This document shows, in pieces, positions 45,278-54,901 of a DNA stretch of 64,000 bases. How positions within the stretch are numbered: the first letter of the stretch is position 1; each line of letters opens with the position of its first letter. Origin of the DNA: Benincasa hispida (Eukaryota; Streptophyta; Magnoliopsida; Cucurbitales; Cucurbitaceae). Made by a program: the position numbers and the translations under genes. The DNA is taken from positions 17,282,645-17,346,644 of the forward strand of contig NC_052350.1 of assembly GCF_009727055.1 (NCBI RefSeq), read 5' to 3'. A model generated the notes under the pieces. That model worked only from the letters and a program-made list of their open reading frames with translations. It searched no databases and was not told the DNA's origin.

Positions 45278-48079
45278 ATGGCAGAGAACAACAACAACAA
45301 TGGCAACGCAGTTGCAGAGGAAGCCGGCGCAATAGTGGCGGTAGTAGAAGAGAAGCCTCCTTGCAAAGACAAAGAATTAGGCGGCGGCGGAGAGGATATT
45401 ATTCCGGCAGCGAGTAAAAACAAGAACCCATTTCTCGAAATAAACAACTTGGAGAAGATATTAGCTACATTGACGCTAATACTGTCAATTCCAGTATTGG
45501 GATTTATTGTGTGGATATTTTACGTGAGAGATTCAGAGTGTGAGAGCATTTTGAAGCTGCCGAGTTTCCAGATAGGGATTGGAGTTGGTTTAATTTTCTT
45601 GTTTCTTATTAGCAATGCGGTGGTTTTTCTGAGGTCACGGTACCCTGTTCTGGGGCTTTTGATTGTGATGGTGCCGTTGTTGCTGATATTCATAATTGGG
45701 CTTGCGCTTGTGGGGGCTTATAAAATGGAGAGCCGGTCCGTGGCTGCTTCACCCAAGTGGCTGAGGTTGAAGGTGTTCAATGAAGCTCACTGGCAAGATA
45801 TCAAGTCTTGTATTTATGATACAGGGGCTTGTGATGATTTGATCTCTAGAACTCTCATGCTTAAGTCCTATGATTTTAGTCTCAAGAAACTCTCTTCCAT
45901 TGAGGTAAATTCATCTTCCTAATCCACTTCTAGCTAATATCCTCTCAAATCTTTTAAAGGATAGGTTACATGGAAAATAAATCCAATTTATTATATATAT
46001 ATTTGAACTAATTGCATAAATAGAATTCAAGCAAAAAAAAAAATATATATATATATATATGTAGTATGAGGATAAAATAATCGCATAAGTAGAACAAAAA
46101 TGGTAAAAAAACCAAAAAATCCACACTCAACAACCGCTTTACACGTTGCTTCCCAATTTTCTCAAATTAAAAGCTATCACTAATAGCTATTATCAATGAT
46201 AGCTTTCAATTTGAAAAGTGAACTATCAGTGACTAATCACTGATCGTTGCTATCAGTAGTTATCACTAATATTTGCTATCAGTGGCAACTTTTTAATTTG
46301 AGAAGTATGCTATCAGTTACCATCACTCATAGCTGCTACCAACAATAGCTTTCAATTTGAGAAATGTGTTATTAATTACTATCGTTTATAACTGCAATCA
46401 ATGATACTGCTATCAGGGATAACTTTCAATTTAAGAATTGTGTTATCATTTGCTATGACTAATAACTGCTATTAGTTGTTATCAGTGATGTTCCTATCGG
46501 TGAATATTACTGATAGCTTCTATTAAGGATAGCAATTGATAGTTGCTATCAGTGATAACTTTCAATTCGAAAAATGTGCTATCAGTTGCTATCATTGATA
46601 GCTGTTACTAGTGATGTTGTTATTAGTTATAGTTTTCAATTTGAGAAGTGAGCTATTAGTTGTTTTTCTGATATGTTTTTATCAATGATAGTCAAATAGT
46701 GGCTATTGTTGATATGTTTCTATCAATGGTAATGTTTTGATGCTTTTTGTTGTTTGAATTTGATATCATGTTATACTTGTTTGTATATAATTAGGGTCTT
46801 CTGATTAATTTGTTGATACATGTAGTGTGTTTGTATGTTATTGATGAATATACGTATAGAATGATATACTTTTATATCTGTCTCTTATACACATCTAGAT
46901 GTGTATAAGAGACAGGGATATTACTGATAATATTTATGTATTATGCAATGTAGTAATTGAGATGAAATGACTCTTCAAGATTGTTTAATTGTGCATAAAA
47001 ATTTTCATTGATAATATAATACCATAGTATCATTGATAACATCTTTTATATATATATAGTAGCACATCCATAAATCAGATTCTAATTTACAAGATATGTT
47101 TGTTTGTATTTTTTTTAAGTGCAATGAGCACCTAACTTTTATGCTCATCTTTTCTCTACTACACAAAGAAAAAAAAATTATTAAAGAAAACAAAATGGTC
47201 GTGTCATTTTTTTACTAGGTGCAACTTCAGCTACATAGAAGATGGACAGAGCCCAACTACATCCAAATTTTTTTCTAATTTTTATAAACAATAAAACTAG
47301 TTATGATCATTCACGGTCTTATATTAGAAACTAATATCATAATTTATAATATATCTTTTAGTTTAAGAATTTGGTTTATAAGATGAAAGAGTATATTTAT
47401 TAACGTTTTTATTTATTTTAATTTAATTATATATTTTAAAAGGTAAAATTTTCCATTGAAAAAGTCCAGTTTTGCATGATTTAGATTATAGATTTAAAAG
47501 AAATTTTAAAAAAACAAAGTACCAAAAATAAATCTATCAAAATTTGAAAACATAAAACAAAACACAAATTAAATGGTGAATCTCAGAAAACTCTCTCAAT
47601 ATCTTAATTATCTTTGCATTATGTGGGATCATGATACAATAATAAAGAATTAATTTAGATTGAAAGATTGATATAAAAATAAAATTGAGTATATTTATAA
47701 ATATTTTCAACATTCTGAAGTAATTTTCTTATATTATATAACAATAAGTTGGTAACTGAAGAGACGTATTATATATTAGTCTGGGTGCTGCACGCCAGCA
47801 ACAATATGCGAAATGGAATATGTAAATGCAACATTTTGGAAGAAAAAGGAAGGAGGAATAGTGGATCCAACAAACCCATACGACAGTGATTGCAATTTAT
47901 GGGACAACGACAGAGGGAATTTATGCTACAATTGTGTTTCATGCAAAACAGGGTTTCTCAACACTCTGCAAGCTAAATGGTGGAAGCTTGGTGTTTTTCT
48001 CATCATTGCCTCTCTTTTACTCTTCATCTCTCATCTCATCTTGTTCCTCTCCTCTGTCTTCAAACAGTTCCGAACTTAG
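45278..48079 (+). CDS. TET15: Tetraspanin, TET15-like (2 exons, 308 aa)
   Basis: The coding exons are 45278-45904 (209 codons) and 47780-48079 (99 codons plus stop), with phase-0 GT/AG junctions exactly before SGCC, the same site as in the TET8-like gene. The first 50 residues are a hydrophilic Asn/Ala/Glu/Gly-rich extension that ordinary plant tetraspanins lack but TET15-type members have. Transmembrane segments are at about 61-82, 98-117, 124-148 and 278-301. The extracellular loop has WQDIKSCIYDTGACDDLI, GCC at 211-213 and CNLW...CYNCVSC. The GCC motif is followed by Thr, not the usual Lys. It lacks the canonical N-terminal MVRxSNN and the GxxxxCCR-type cytosolic loop, again as in TET15. 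The role in that branch is poorly defined; the family organises membrane microdomains. The intron carries an assembly artefact (46878-46915), but the exons look intact. Confidence 0.88.
46160..46720. repeat. Degenerate CTATCA/TGATAG satellite in intron
   Basis: The block CTTTCAATTTGAGAAGTG followed by GCTATCAGTT recurs six times (near 46207, 46290, 46353, 46426, 46559, 46645) at 60-130 base spacing. Between them are many short palindromic CTATCAGTGATAG-type steps. Confidence 0.75.
46878..46915. other. Nextera mate-pair junction adapter (artefact)
   Basis: CTGTCTCTTATACACATCT followed directly by its exact reverse complement. This is the Tn5 mosaic end in the head-to-head form used as a mate-pair circularisation junction. 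It is library sequence and not plant DNA. Confidence 0.95.
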
Positions 48080-48240
48080 TTAATTACCACTTCAACTTCA
48101 ACCTCAACTTCAACGACATCAACAACCATTTCTTGGCCTTTTCCTTTTTCTTTATTAGTTGGTTTTTTTTCCCTCCCTCTTTTTCGCATTTTTTTTTGCA
48201 TATATTTTCTTCCCTTAATTCTCATCTTGTACATATATTT

Positions 48241-48520
48241 AGTTGAAGAATAAGAGATTTTGTTTTCGAGAATGCCCTTCCGTCTTCTTCAGCTCTTTGT
48301 ATTCAATCAATTCTTAGGTATATCAGCTTATTTTTTTATATACACATTATCCTACAATGTGGTTACATAATAATACAAAAGAATAAAGAATATTACACAT
48401 GGCTTGTTTTGGTTGGTGGAGAGAAATCATTCTAACAAATTCTCAACATAATGTGGTGATTCATTTCTATTTTTCTTCCGCCTTCTCTTTTTTTTTCCAT
48501 CTTTATTTTCTTCCCTAACA
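48241..48520 (-). repeat. 3' LTR of copia element
   Basis: On the minus strand it begins TGTTAGGGAAG right after the polypurine tract TTTGAGGGGGGA (48521-48533). Confidence 0.9.
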
Positions 48521-48529
48521 TCCCCCCTC

Positions 48530-48990
48530 AAACTGGAGGGTACTTCAAGTACTCCCAGTTTGGATCTCAGTTTGTAGAAATGGGAGTTGTTGAGTGGTTT
48601 GGTGAGACAATAAGCTAGTTGGTCTGCCGAAGGAACATAGTGGATGGTGATTTCACCTTTTAGAACATGGTCCCGGACAAAGTGGATGTTAATTTCTACA
48701 TGTTTAGTTCGAGAGTGAAACACCGGGTTTGCAGCTAAGGCCCCTGTCTCTAGATTACCGCACCATATGGTCTGTCTCTTATACACATCTAGATGTGTAT
48801 AAGAGACAGGCATTGGAGTAGGCAGAGACATGTAAGTTTGGGCTTGGTTGGAAATAAATGCCATAGTGTTTTGTGCCGCTGATATAACGAAATACTCTCT
48901 TGGCTGCCTACTAGTGTGCATCAGTTGGAGTTTGAAGGGATTGACTCAGCTGATTGACTGCATAGGTGATGTCCGACCGTGTGTGAGTTA
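48530..48990 (-). pseudogene. Copia RNase H, internally truncated at adapter
   Basis: Upstream of the adapter (48811-48920) one frame reads RVFRYISGTKHYGI and ends SAYSNA, the first strand of RNase H. Downstream of it (48530-48771) another reads TIWCGNLETGALAANPVF, SRTKHVEINIHFVRD and YCLTKPL. The roughly 70 residues that copia enzymes have in between (DWAG to AEYR) are absent. The join is exactly the 38-base adapter, so the loss may be an assembly error and not a real deletion. Confidence 0.85.
48772..48809. other. Nextera mate-pair junction adapter (artefact)
   Basis: Same palindrome as 46878-46915. Its translation on the minus strand (PVSYTHLDVYKRQ) is a peptide known to appear in protein databases from untrimmed adapters. 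Confidence 0.95.
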
Positions 48991-49111
48991 AGTACTGAAG
49001 GGCGCCGATGGTGCTGCAATATATGTAAGGATCAGAGATGGGCTGCCTATCAGTCTTCGATAGTTTTCTTCCTTGCACACTTAGTGAGGGCATTGGTTTC
49101 ACGTCAGTCAT

Positions 49112-49890
49112 CTATAGCTTGTGCAGTAAGTCATCCACATACTTGGATTGATTTATCAGGAGACCAGATTCTAGATAATGAACTTGTATTCCCAGGAAAT
49201 ACTGAAGCTGTCCCAGATCCTTAAGTGTAAATTGAACATCAAGAGTTTCAATGAGTTGCTCTGTTAATTTAGAATTGTTACTTGTGATAATGACGTCATC
49301 AACATAAACAAGTAGAAATATTATTGAGCCTATCGTTCGGTAGATAAACAGTGAGGTGTTCGATCGAGACTGATGAAATCCCCACTTTGTTAGGACAGAG
49401 CTAAGAGCAGTGTTCCATGCTCGTGGTGCTTGTTTTAGGTCATAAATAGCCTTGTCAAGTTTACAGACATGGTTTGGGTATAGAAAGTTGATATACCCAG
49501 GTGATTGGCACATATAGACAACCTCGGCGAGTTTTCCATTTAAGAACGCATTATTGAAGTCAAGTTGCCTGAGAGACCAGCCTTGTGACACAATAACACT
49601 GATTACTACTTGGATTGTAGAAGACTTCACAACAAGGCTGAATGTCTCAAAGAAGTCCACTCCATGATGTTGATAAAAGCCCTTCACAACTAATCAAGCC
49701 TTATATCGCTGTACTGAGCCATCCATGTTTCTCTTGAGTCGAAATATCCACTTGTTTCAACTATATTGTGTGATAGAGATGGGGGAACCAGTGTCCAGGT
49801 CTTGTTCTTTATGAGAGCTGAGTATTCCTCATCCATAGCCTTCTTCCACTGAGGAGTTACAAGTGCAGCTGTGATTCTTGTAGGCTCTGT
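49112..49890 (-). pseudogene. Copia reverse transcriptase
   Basis: Open from 49687 to 49112 with QLDFNNAFLNGKLAEVVYM, KLDKAIYDLKQAPRAW, an intact YVDD box (residue 128-131 of this frame) followed by VIITSN, and LKDLGQLQYFLGIQVH. The N-terminal WKKAMDEEYSALIKNKTW lies at about 49830. A frame break (GYFDSRETWMAQ...) near 49690-49760 separates the two parts. The RT palm looks recently inactivated, because its motifs are nearly canonical. Confidence 0.9.
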
Positions 49891-50280
49891 TTGAGACCAA
49901 TCAGTAGCTCTGCTTATTATCCAGGCTTTAGGTTTAAATATGCCAGCTTTAGCTCTTGTTATCATAGAATGAGTAGGAACTGGTGAGGGGCGGGAAGAGA
50001 TGGCAGGCTTTGGCGAGGTAGTAAAGGATAGATTATTAGGAGGATGTGGTATATATGGTATATTAGGGCTGTCATGTCGGACTGGGCTAGTTTGAGTCGG
50101 GGGCACCGGTGAGTGATGGGTAGAGTTCATCGGTGGAGAGAGATTTGGACTATGGTACGATGCATAGCCTGGAAAGGATGTTTGGTTTGTGGTGGTTGAA
50201 GCATGGTCGGGAATGGAGGGTGGTGTAGGACTTATTTGTGGGAATAACTGTGACTGAGGCAGGTTATTGAGTATGGTTTG

Positions 50281-50721
50281 AAGGCTTGGGACTAAGGACT
50301 CAGCTATGGTGGGGGCTATAGCCTGGGCGATCGTGTTAAGCGATGGAATTTCAGCGATCGTGGGGTTCTTCATTGTGGTGATCGTTCTATACGAAGGACT
50401 TTCATCGATTTTTCTAGGTGATGGAATCTCAGCGATCGTTGTGTCTTTTTCTTGGGCAATCGTTCTACACGATGGAGATTGAGCGATCATGTTGTCTTTC
50501 GTCTGGACGATCGTTCTAGACGATGGGATCTGAGCGATCGTGTTGTCTGTCATCTGGACGATTGTTCTAAACGATGGTAGTTGAGCAATCGTGTTGTCTG
50601 TCATCTGAACAATCGTTCTGAGTGATGTTAACTCAGCGATCGTTCTGTCTATCGTCTGGGCGATTGTGCTAAATGATGAAGGTTTAACGATCGTTTTGTC
50701 TGTCGTCTGGACGATCGTGGT
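50281..50721 (-). repeat. 51-bp coding minisatellite in copia linker
   Basis: About nine units of 17 residues, consensus RTIVQMTDNTIAQLPSF, lie between integrase and RT. The later units are diverged (one is only 9 residues). At DNA level each unit has a GCGATCGT and a CTA(A/C/G)ACGATG motif. Confidence 0.85.
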
Positions 50722-50745
50722 ACACGATAGAGATGCAAAGGGGAA

Positions 50746-50903
50746 GTCATTCTCATTGAATTTCACATGTCTGCTGGTGTATATTAGGCTCGATAGACTC
50801 AGGCATCTATACCTGTCTCTTATACACATCTAGATGTCATTCTCATTGAATTTCACATGTCTGCTGGTGTATATTAGGCTCGATAGACTCAGGCATCTAT
50901 ACC
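50746..50903. repeat. 68-bp artefactual duplication around adapter
   Basis: 50746-50813 and 50836-50903 are the same 68 bases, on either side of a mosaic-end sequence. The duplication splits the integrase/linker frame into two. Confidence 0.9.
50813..50831. other. Single Tn5 mosaic end (artefact)
   Basis: CTGTCTCTTATACACATCT plus the first six bases of its reverse complement. Translated on the minus strand it gives the MCIRDR start of a spurious 379-residue frame (49690-50829). Confidence 0.95.
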
Positions 50904-51549
50904 CCTTGTGGTGTGAGCTGGGACTAATGTACACACATTTCTCCGAGTGTAAGTGGAATTTTTTACTGTGGTATGGCCTTAGATAGGGGAAGCAAGAACA
51001 TCTGAATGTCCTGAGATTGAAAAAATCAAGGTTAGAGCCAAACATTACATTGATGGGTGATTTACCTTGTAGCACAATGGTAGGCACTCCATTTATAAGA
51101 TAAGCTGCTGTTGAGAATGCCTCCCATAAAAAAGACAGAGGCATGGATGCTTGTGCAAGTAGCGTAAGGCCAGTTTTGACTATATGTCGATGTTTGCGCT
51201 TGGCTCTGCCATTTTGTGCAGAGGTATACGGGCATGATTTTTTGATTAAGATGTCTTTTGACTTACAGAGATGATGAATTCTATCATACTCTTTACCATT
51301 GTCTGACTGGAGCATTTTGATCCCTGATTTGAATTGAGTTTGGATTAATTGTGTAAAGTGATTGAACGCAGATAGTGTCTCACTCTTCTGTTTCATAGGC
51401 TATATCCACACATATCTATTGTGATCATCCAAGAACAGTATGTAGTACCGGTATCCATCAGTAAATTCAATAGGGGCTGGACCTCATACGTCTGTATGTA
51501 TTAAGTCAAACTTGTTTGATGCTCGAGATTGAGAGTTTGGAAATGGTAG
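50836..51549 (-). pseudogene. Copia integrase core
   Basis: From 51549 leftward: FDLIHTDV, a stop, then GPAPIEF (first catalytic Asp kept); YILFLDDHNRYVW; the open frame 51396-50830 with KMLQSDNGKEY (second Asp) and CPYTSAQNGRAKRKHRH. In family members the last motif is QNGxxERKHRH; here the catalytic Glu is Lys, so the enzyme is dead. The C-terminal part has FLWEAFSTAAYLIN and FNLRTFRCSCFPYLRPY. Confidence 0.88.
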
Positions 51550-51554
51550 AGCAC

Positions 51555-53611
51555 AGATGACGGGAAAATTAGATGTCAATTACTCGACAACTAAAGTTCC
51601 ATGGGTGCAATATGCGATGCATGTCTTAATGTATTGGAATGACTATGCTTTAACAAATGTATGTGATGACCATGCGCTCCTATCACAAGTTTTCTTGCGC
51701 TCATGCCAAGTATAACACAAACGCAAGTTTCTCGGGTGATCCGAGGTCGAACTCAGGGACTTGTAGCTAGATGAACGTGGTAATGTGCATGCGGCGGTTG
51801 AATAAAAGAATGATGGACGGGTTTCTATGCTAACACTACTCCTACTTCTAATTAACAGACAACGCAATGAGAATATGTATGAGAGGTAGGGACACGAAAA
51901 CTATTGACATAAAGTAAATGGATGGAAAAATAGATAAAATGTGGATATGTCTTCATTGTAATACTGAGCTTGACCACAAGGGCAACCTCAGCTAACGCAA
52001 GCTATGTGATCATGCTACACACACTTGAGCCTAATTCTAGGACGTATGTGATATATATGCGTTAGTGCCAGAAAGCCTATGCCTGTCTAAACCTCCATAA
52101 CCCGTTCACGTGCTCTCGCTGCATGAGCGTGATGGCTGCATACCACCGTATCCTAATTCCTAGACGCATGCAATATCCTCTCCATAGGGTGCATATGCTG
52201 TGTGATAGCAAATGAAGCTTATCTCTAAATTCCCCATTTTTGCTTATGCGTTCCAATCCACTTTCTTGAGTCTTAGATTTGGATTTTAGACTACTCTCTC
52301 AAGTATGCTTAAATGATGAATGATGCGCTCATAAGACAAGGCAACCGCATAAACTTGGCTGACATAAGATTATTCCTATCTCTAATGAACAATAGCTTAC
52401 ATTGCTTAATGCGACCAACCACTTACCCTCCCGGGCAGTTAGTGTTGCTGACTTTACTCATAGACAAGCGTTGCATTCGCCTACAGACAGGCGTAGCTAC
52501 AGCTTCACACTAAGTAAATAAGGTTTACTCACACATTCACACAACGCACACCTCTCGGTAGTTTGTTACATGCTTCATATCCCTAATCCACATGACTAAG
52601 TATGCGATACTCTGACAATCTCACTAAGTGATGCAAAGAAGTTATGGATGCTAAGTAAAGAAAGATGGAGATGGAATTGCAAAAACACATAAATGCATTG
52701 AACACATAATATATTAATTTCTTAATCACAAAATGTAATACAATACAATATAAGAAAAGAAGAGAAAATGAAATGACCAGCTGAAAGCAATATCTTGCTT
52801 CCAGCGGATGTACTCAAGGCTGCCGATGGTACCATGGAAGGGCGGTGGAGCTGACTCTCTCAAGATCTAACTTCGATCGAAGGCTCCGGTCGTCACTCGG
52901 AATGAAGAAAGAGATGAAGAATCTCAAGCTTTCTTCTCACGCACTAGTCTGGATCGCAGGGAAAACCCTGGACAAGTTGAAATTTTGCTCATCAGCTTCT
53001 TTCTATAGAGCTTGGATCGCCGACAGCAATTAATGGACTGCTCTGATTCTGACATTCGTGACGCGTTAGTCCTTTTCTAAATCTCTGCTGCTAACGGCGT
53101 GGTAGGTGAAATGTCAACATCAGCTTTTTATTTTCCCGAGATGTACGTTGATGCGTTCATTCTACCATCCTTTTGCGTTGATCCCCTATTATGCTTATCG
53201 TGTAGTTGCAATCGCACAGTGACTACATTCGCTTAATACCGCAACTTCTACACGATGACCGCAATCGCTTGACAACCCCAACTCGTATGCGATGGACGCA
53301 TGCGCCCGATCACCGCAACACTCATGCATTGATAATATACGTTTGCACTTGCGATGGAGAGTTTCTCCACATGCGGTCGTTTATGCGGTAGTCCGGTTTC
53401 CGCGTTTACATCCACTTCCTGCGTTAGCTACAAAAATAGACAATTGAATGCATAATAACACATAATAATGGGTTAGCTGAGATTCTCAATGTTGAAAGCC
53501 GCAAGCTTAATTTCTTATGAATTCCTAACATAATTGCCGCATATTTTGCTTAACACCCTTCATAATTCTAAATAAAAGGCCTAAGATGACATGCATTTCT
53601 GCATGTCATCA
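51555..53611 (-). mobile_element. Family B solo LTR inserted in the copia element
   Basis: A perfect 5-bp target duplication AGCAC (51550-51554; 53612-53616) brackets a 2,057-bp block with no coding sequence. On the minus strand it starts TGATGACATGCAG and ends GTCATCT, so the ends are inverted (TGATGAC/GTCATC) with the last base of an expected CA changed. It interrupts the copia polyprotein between the CQLGK motif of the pre-integrase and the LPF.NSQS-type continuation. It matches 6930-8593. It is likely left by LTR-LTR recombination of a gypsy-type element. Confidence 0.8.
53585..53610 (-). other. Perfect hairpin at LTR terminus (copy 2)
   Basis: An 11-bp stem (GATGACATGCA with TGCATGTCATC) around TTTC. 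Compared with 8568-8591, three stem pairs are changed on both sides. Confidence 0.75.
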
Positions 53612-53616
53612 AGCAC

Positions 53617-54268
53617 TTGCTTTTCCTAATTGACATGAATCAAAAAATTCATTTCCTTCATTAGATTTGAAAGGTAAATTACATTCTCTAATGATATAAT
53701 CTAGTGTCTTAGTCGACGAATGTTCTAATCTTTTATGCCAGACAACTCTTGACTCAACCAAATTTATTCTAATTCCTGATAGAACTAAAGCAGTCGGGTT
53801 GTTTTTGTACAGAGCATTCCCTCTTCTCTTAGCAGTGTCTTTCAGTACTTCAGTTCCTTGTAGGCGGTATAGTTCTTTGTCAAGCTCCCCTTTCAGCAAT
53901 GTTTTGCTCGTAGCCTTGTCATTGATGACACAACAGTCAGTGTGAAATTCAACAATCACAGCATTTTCATGAGCTAACTTGGATATGCTAATCAAATTCT
54001 TTGCAATATTAGGCACACATAGGACATCATTTAGTATAAAGTCATTTCTTCCATAAGATAAATAAGATTGACCAGTGTGAGAGATATGCAGTTTTTCACC
54101 ATTACCTACAATGATCAGCTCATTACCTCCATACTCGGTTGGATTATTGATGTTGTTATAGTCCGTAGTTACATGATTTGTAACTCCACCATCGATGTAC
54201 CAATTTTGATAAGATATTGTCTCTAGTGTGGCCATGAAGGGATTGGAGGTCTGTGAGGCTGTGAACAC
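53617..54268 (-). pseudogene. Copia protease and pre-integrase
   Basis: NWYIDGGVTNHVT near the start matches the copia protease site W(Y/F)xDSGAxxHxT, but the catalytic triad reads DGG in place of DSG. Then come VLCVPNIAKNLISISKL and the pre-integrase motif WHKRLEHSSTKTL, ending in SCQLGKASA where the solo LTR enters. The frame is otherwise open over about 215 codons. Confidence 0.85.
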
Positions 54269-54316
54269 AGCTGCAGCATTGTTGTTGGGGCCAACCGACC
54301 CATGAATTCCTCTGCC

Positions 54317-54709
54317 TTATCCATTGTTCTGGGAGTACTCTTTATCAAATCGATGATAGCATACCAGGACTGAGTGACCATACTTCCCACAGACTTGACA
54401 TGTCAGTCTATTTGAGTTGTTGTTTCGTCCTCTTCTTCGACCGCGACCGCCACTTTGTCCATTGAATGGATTATGGTTAGAACTATTGCCTTTAGAGTTC
54501 TTGCCCTGTTGTCGATTCCCATTGAACGAGGGATTAATCTGTGGCTTTCCTCCATTTGTGTGCCTGTTGAAAGCTATATTGACAGAAGGATGATGGGCAA
54601 AGGAGCTATTCATTTTGATAGAGTTTTGGTGTTCCAAGCATTTTTCATAAGAAAGAAATTCGGATTGCATATCTAACCAAGAAATACCTGATTTTCCTTG
54701 GATGCCCAC
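54317..54709 (-). pseudogene. Copia gag, C-terminal part with zinc knuckle
   Basis: A Gly/Arg/Asn-rich basic linker (GGRGRRRGRNNNSN) precedes CQVCGKYGHSVLVC, a CX2CX4HX4C zinc knuckle that binds element RNA. It is separated from the N-terminal gag by a frame break at 54710-54900. Confidence 0.88.
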
Positions 54710-54901
54710 GACTACTGGGTTGTATTCCTTTCCTTGAGTATCAGCTTTAGATACTCACTCATTTTCTGACTACCTGCCTTAGGTAGTCTTCTTCAACTCA
54801 GGATTGAACGTCAAATAGCTCTTGGATGGCATCCACAGTTCTTTTGTATTCTTGTACCTCATGAGTTGGACGGCTACATCTGGAGCCATCGAGTTGTATA
54901 G

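Larger units (their letters stand above)
45905..47779 (+). other. Intron of TET15-like gene (1,875 bp as assembled)
   Basis: The donor is GTAAATTC and the acceptor TATATATTAG. It is far larger than the 97-base intron of the neighbouring paralogue. It holds a degenerate satellite (46160-46720), an A-run/(AT)n at 46035-46060 and one adapter palindrome, so its true length is unknown. Confidence 0.85.

Noticed and set aside
46878..46915. 38-bp perfect palindrome as a transposon end, terminator or MITE
   Set aside because: It is exactly the Tn5 mosaic end in head-to-head form, recurring at 48772 and 50813 in unrelated contexts with loss or duplication of flanking sequence. A library artefact explains everything.
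49690..50829. 379-residue protein starting MCIRDR
   Set aside because: The first residues are translated adapter. The rest is copia linker and the RT N-terminus.
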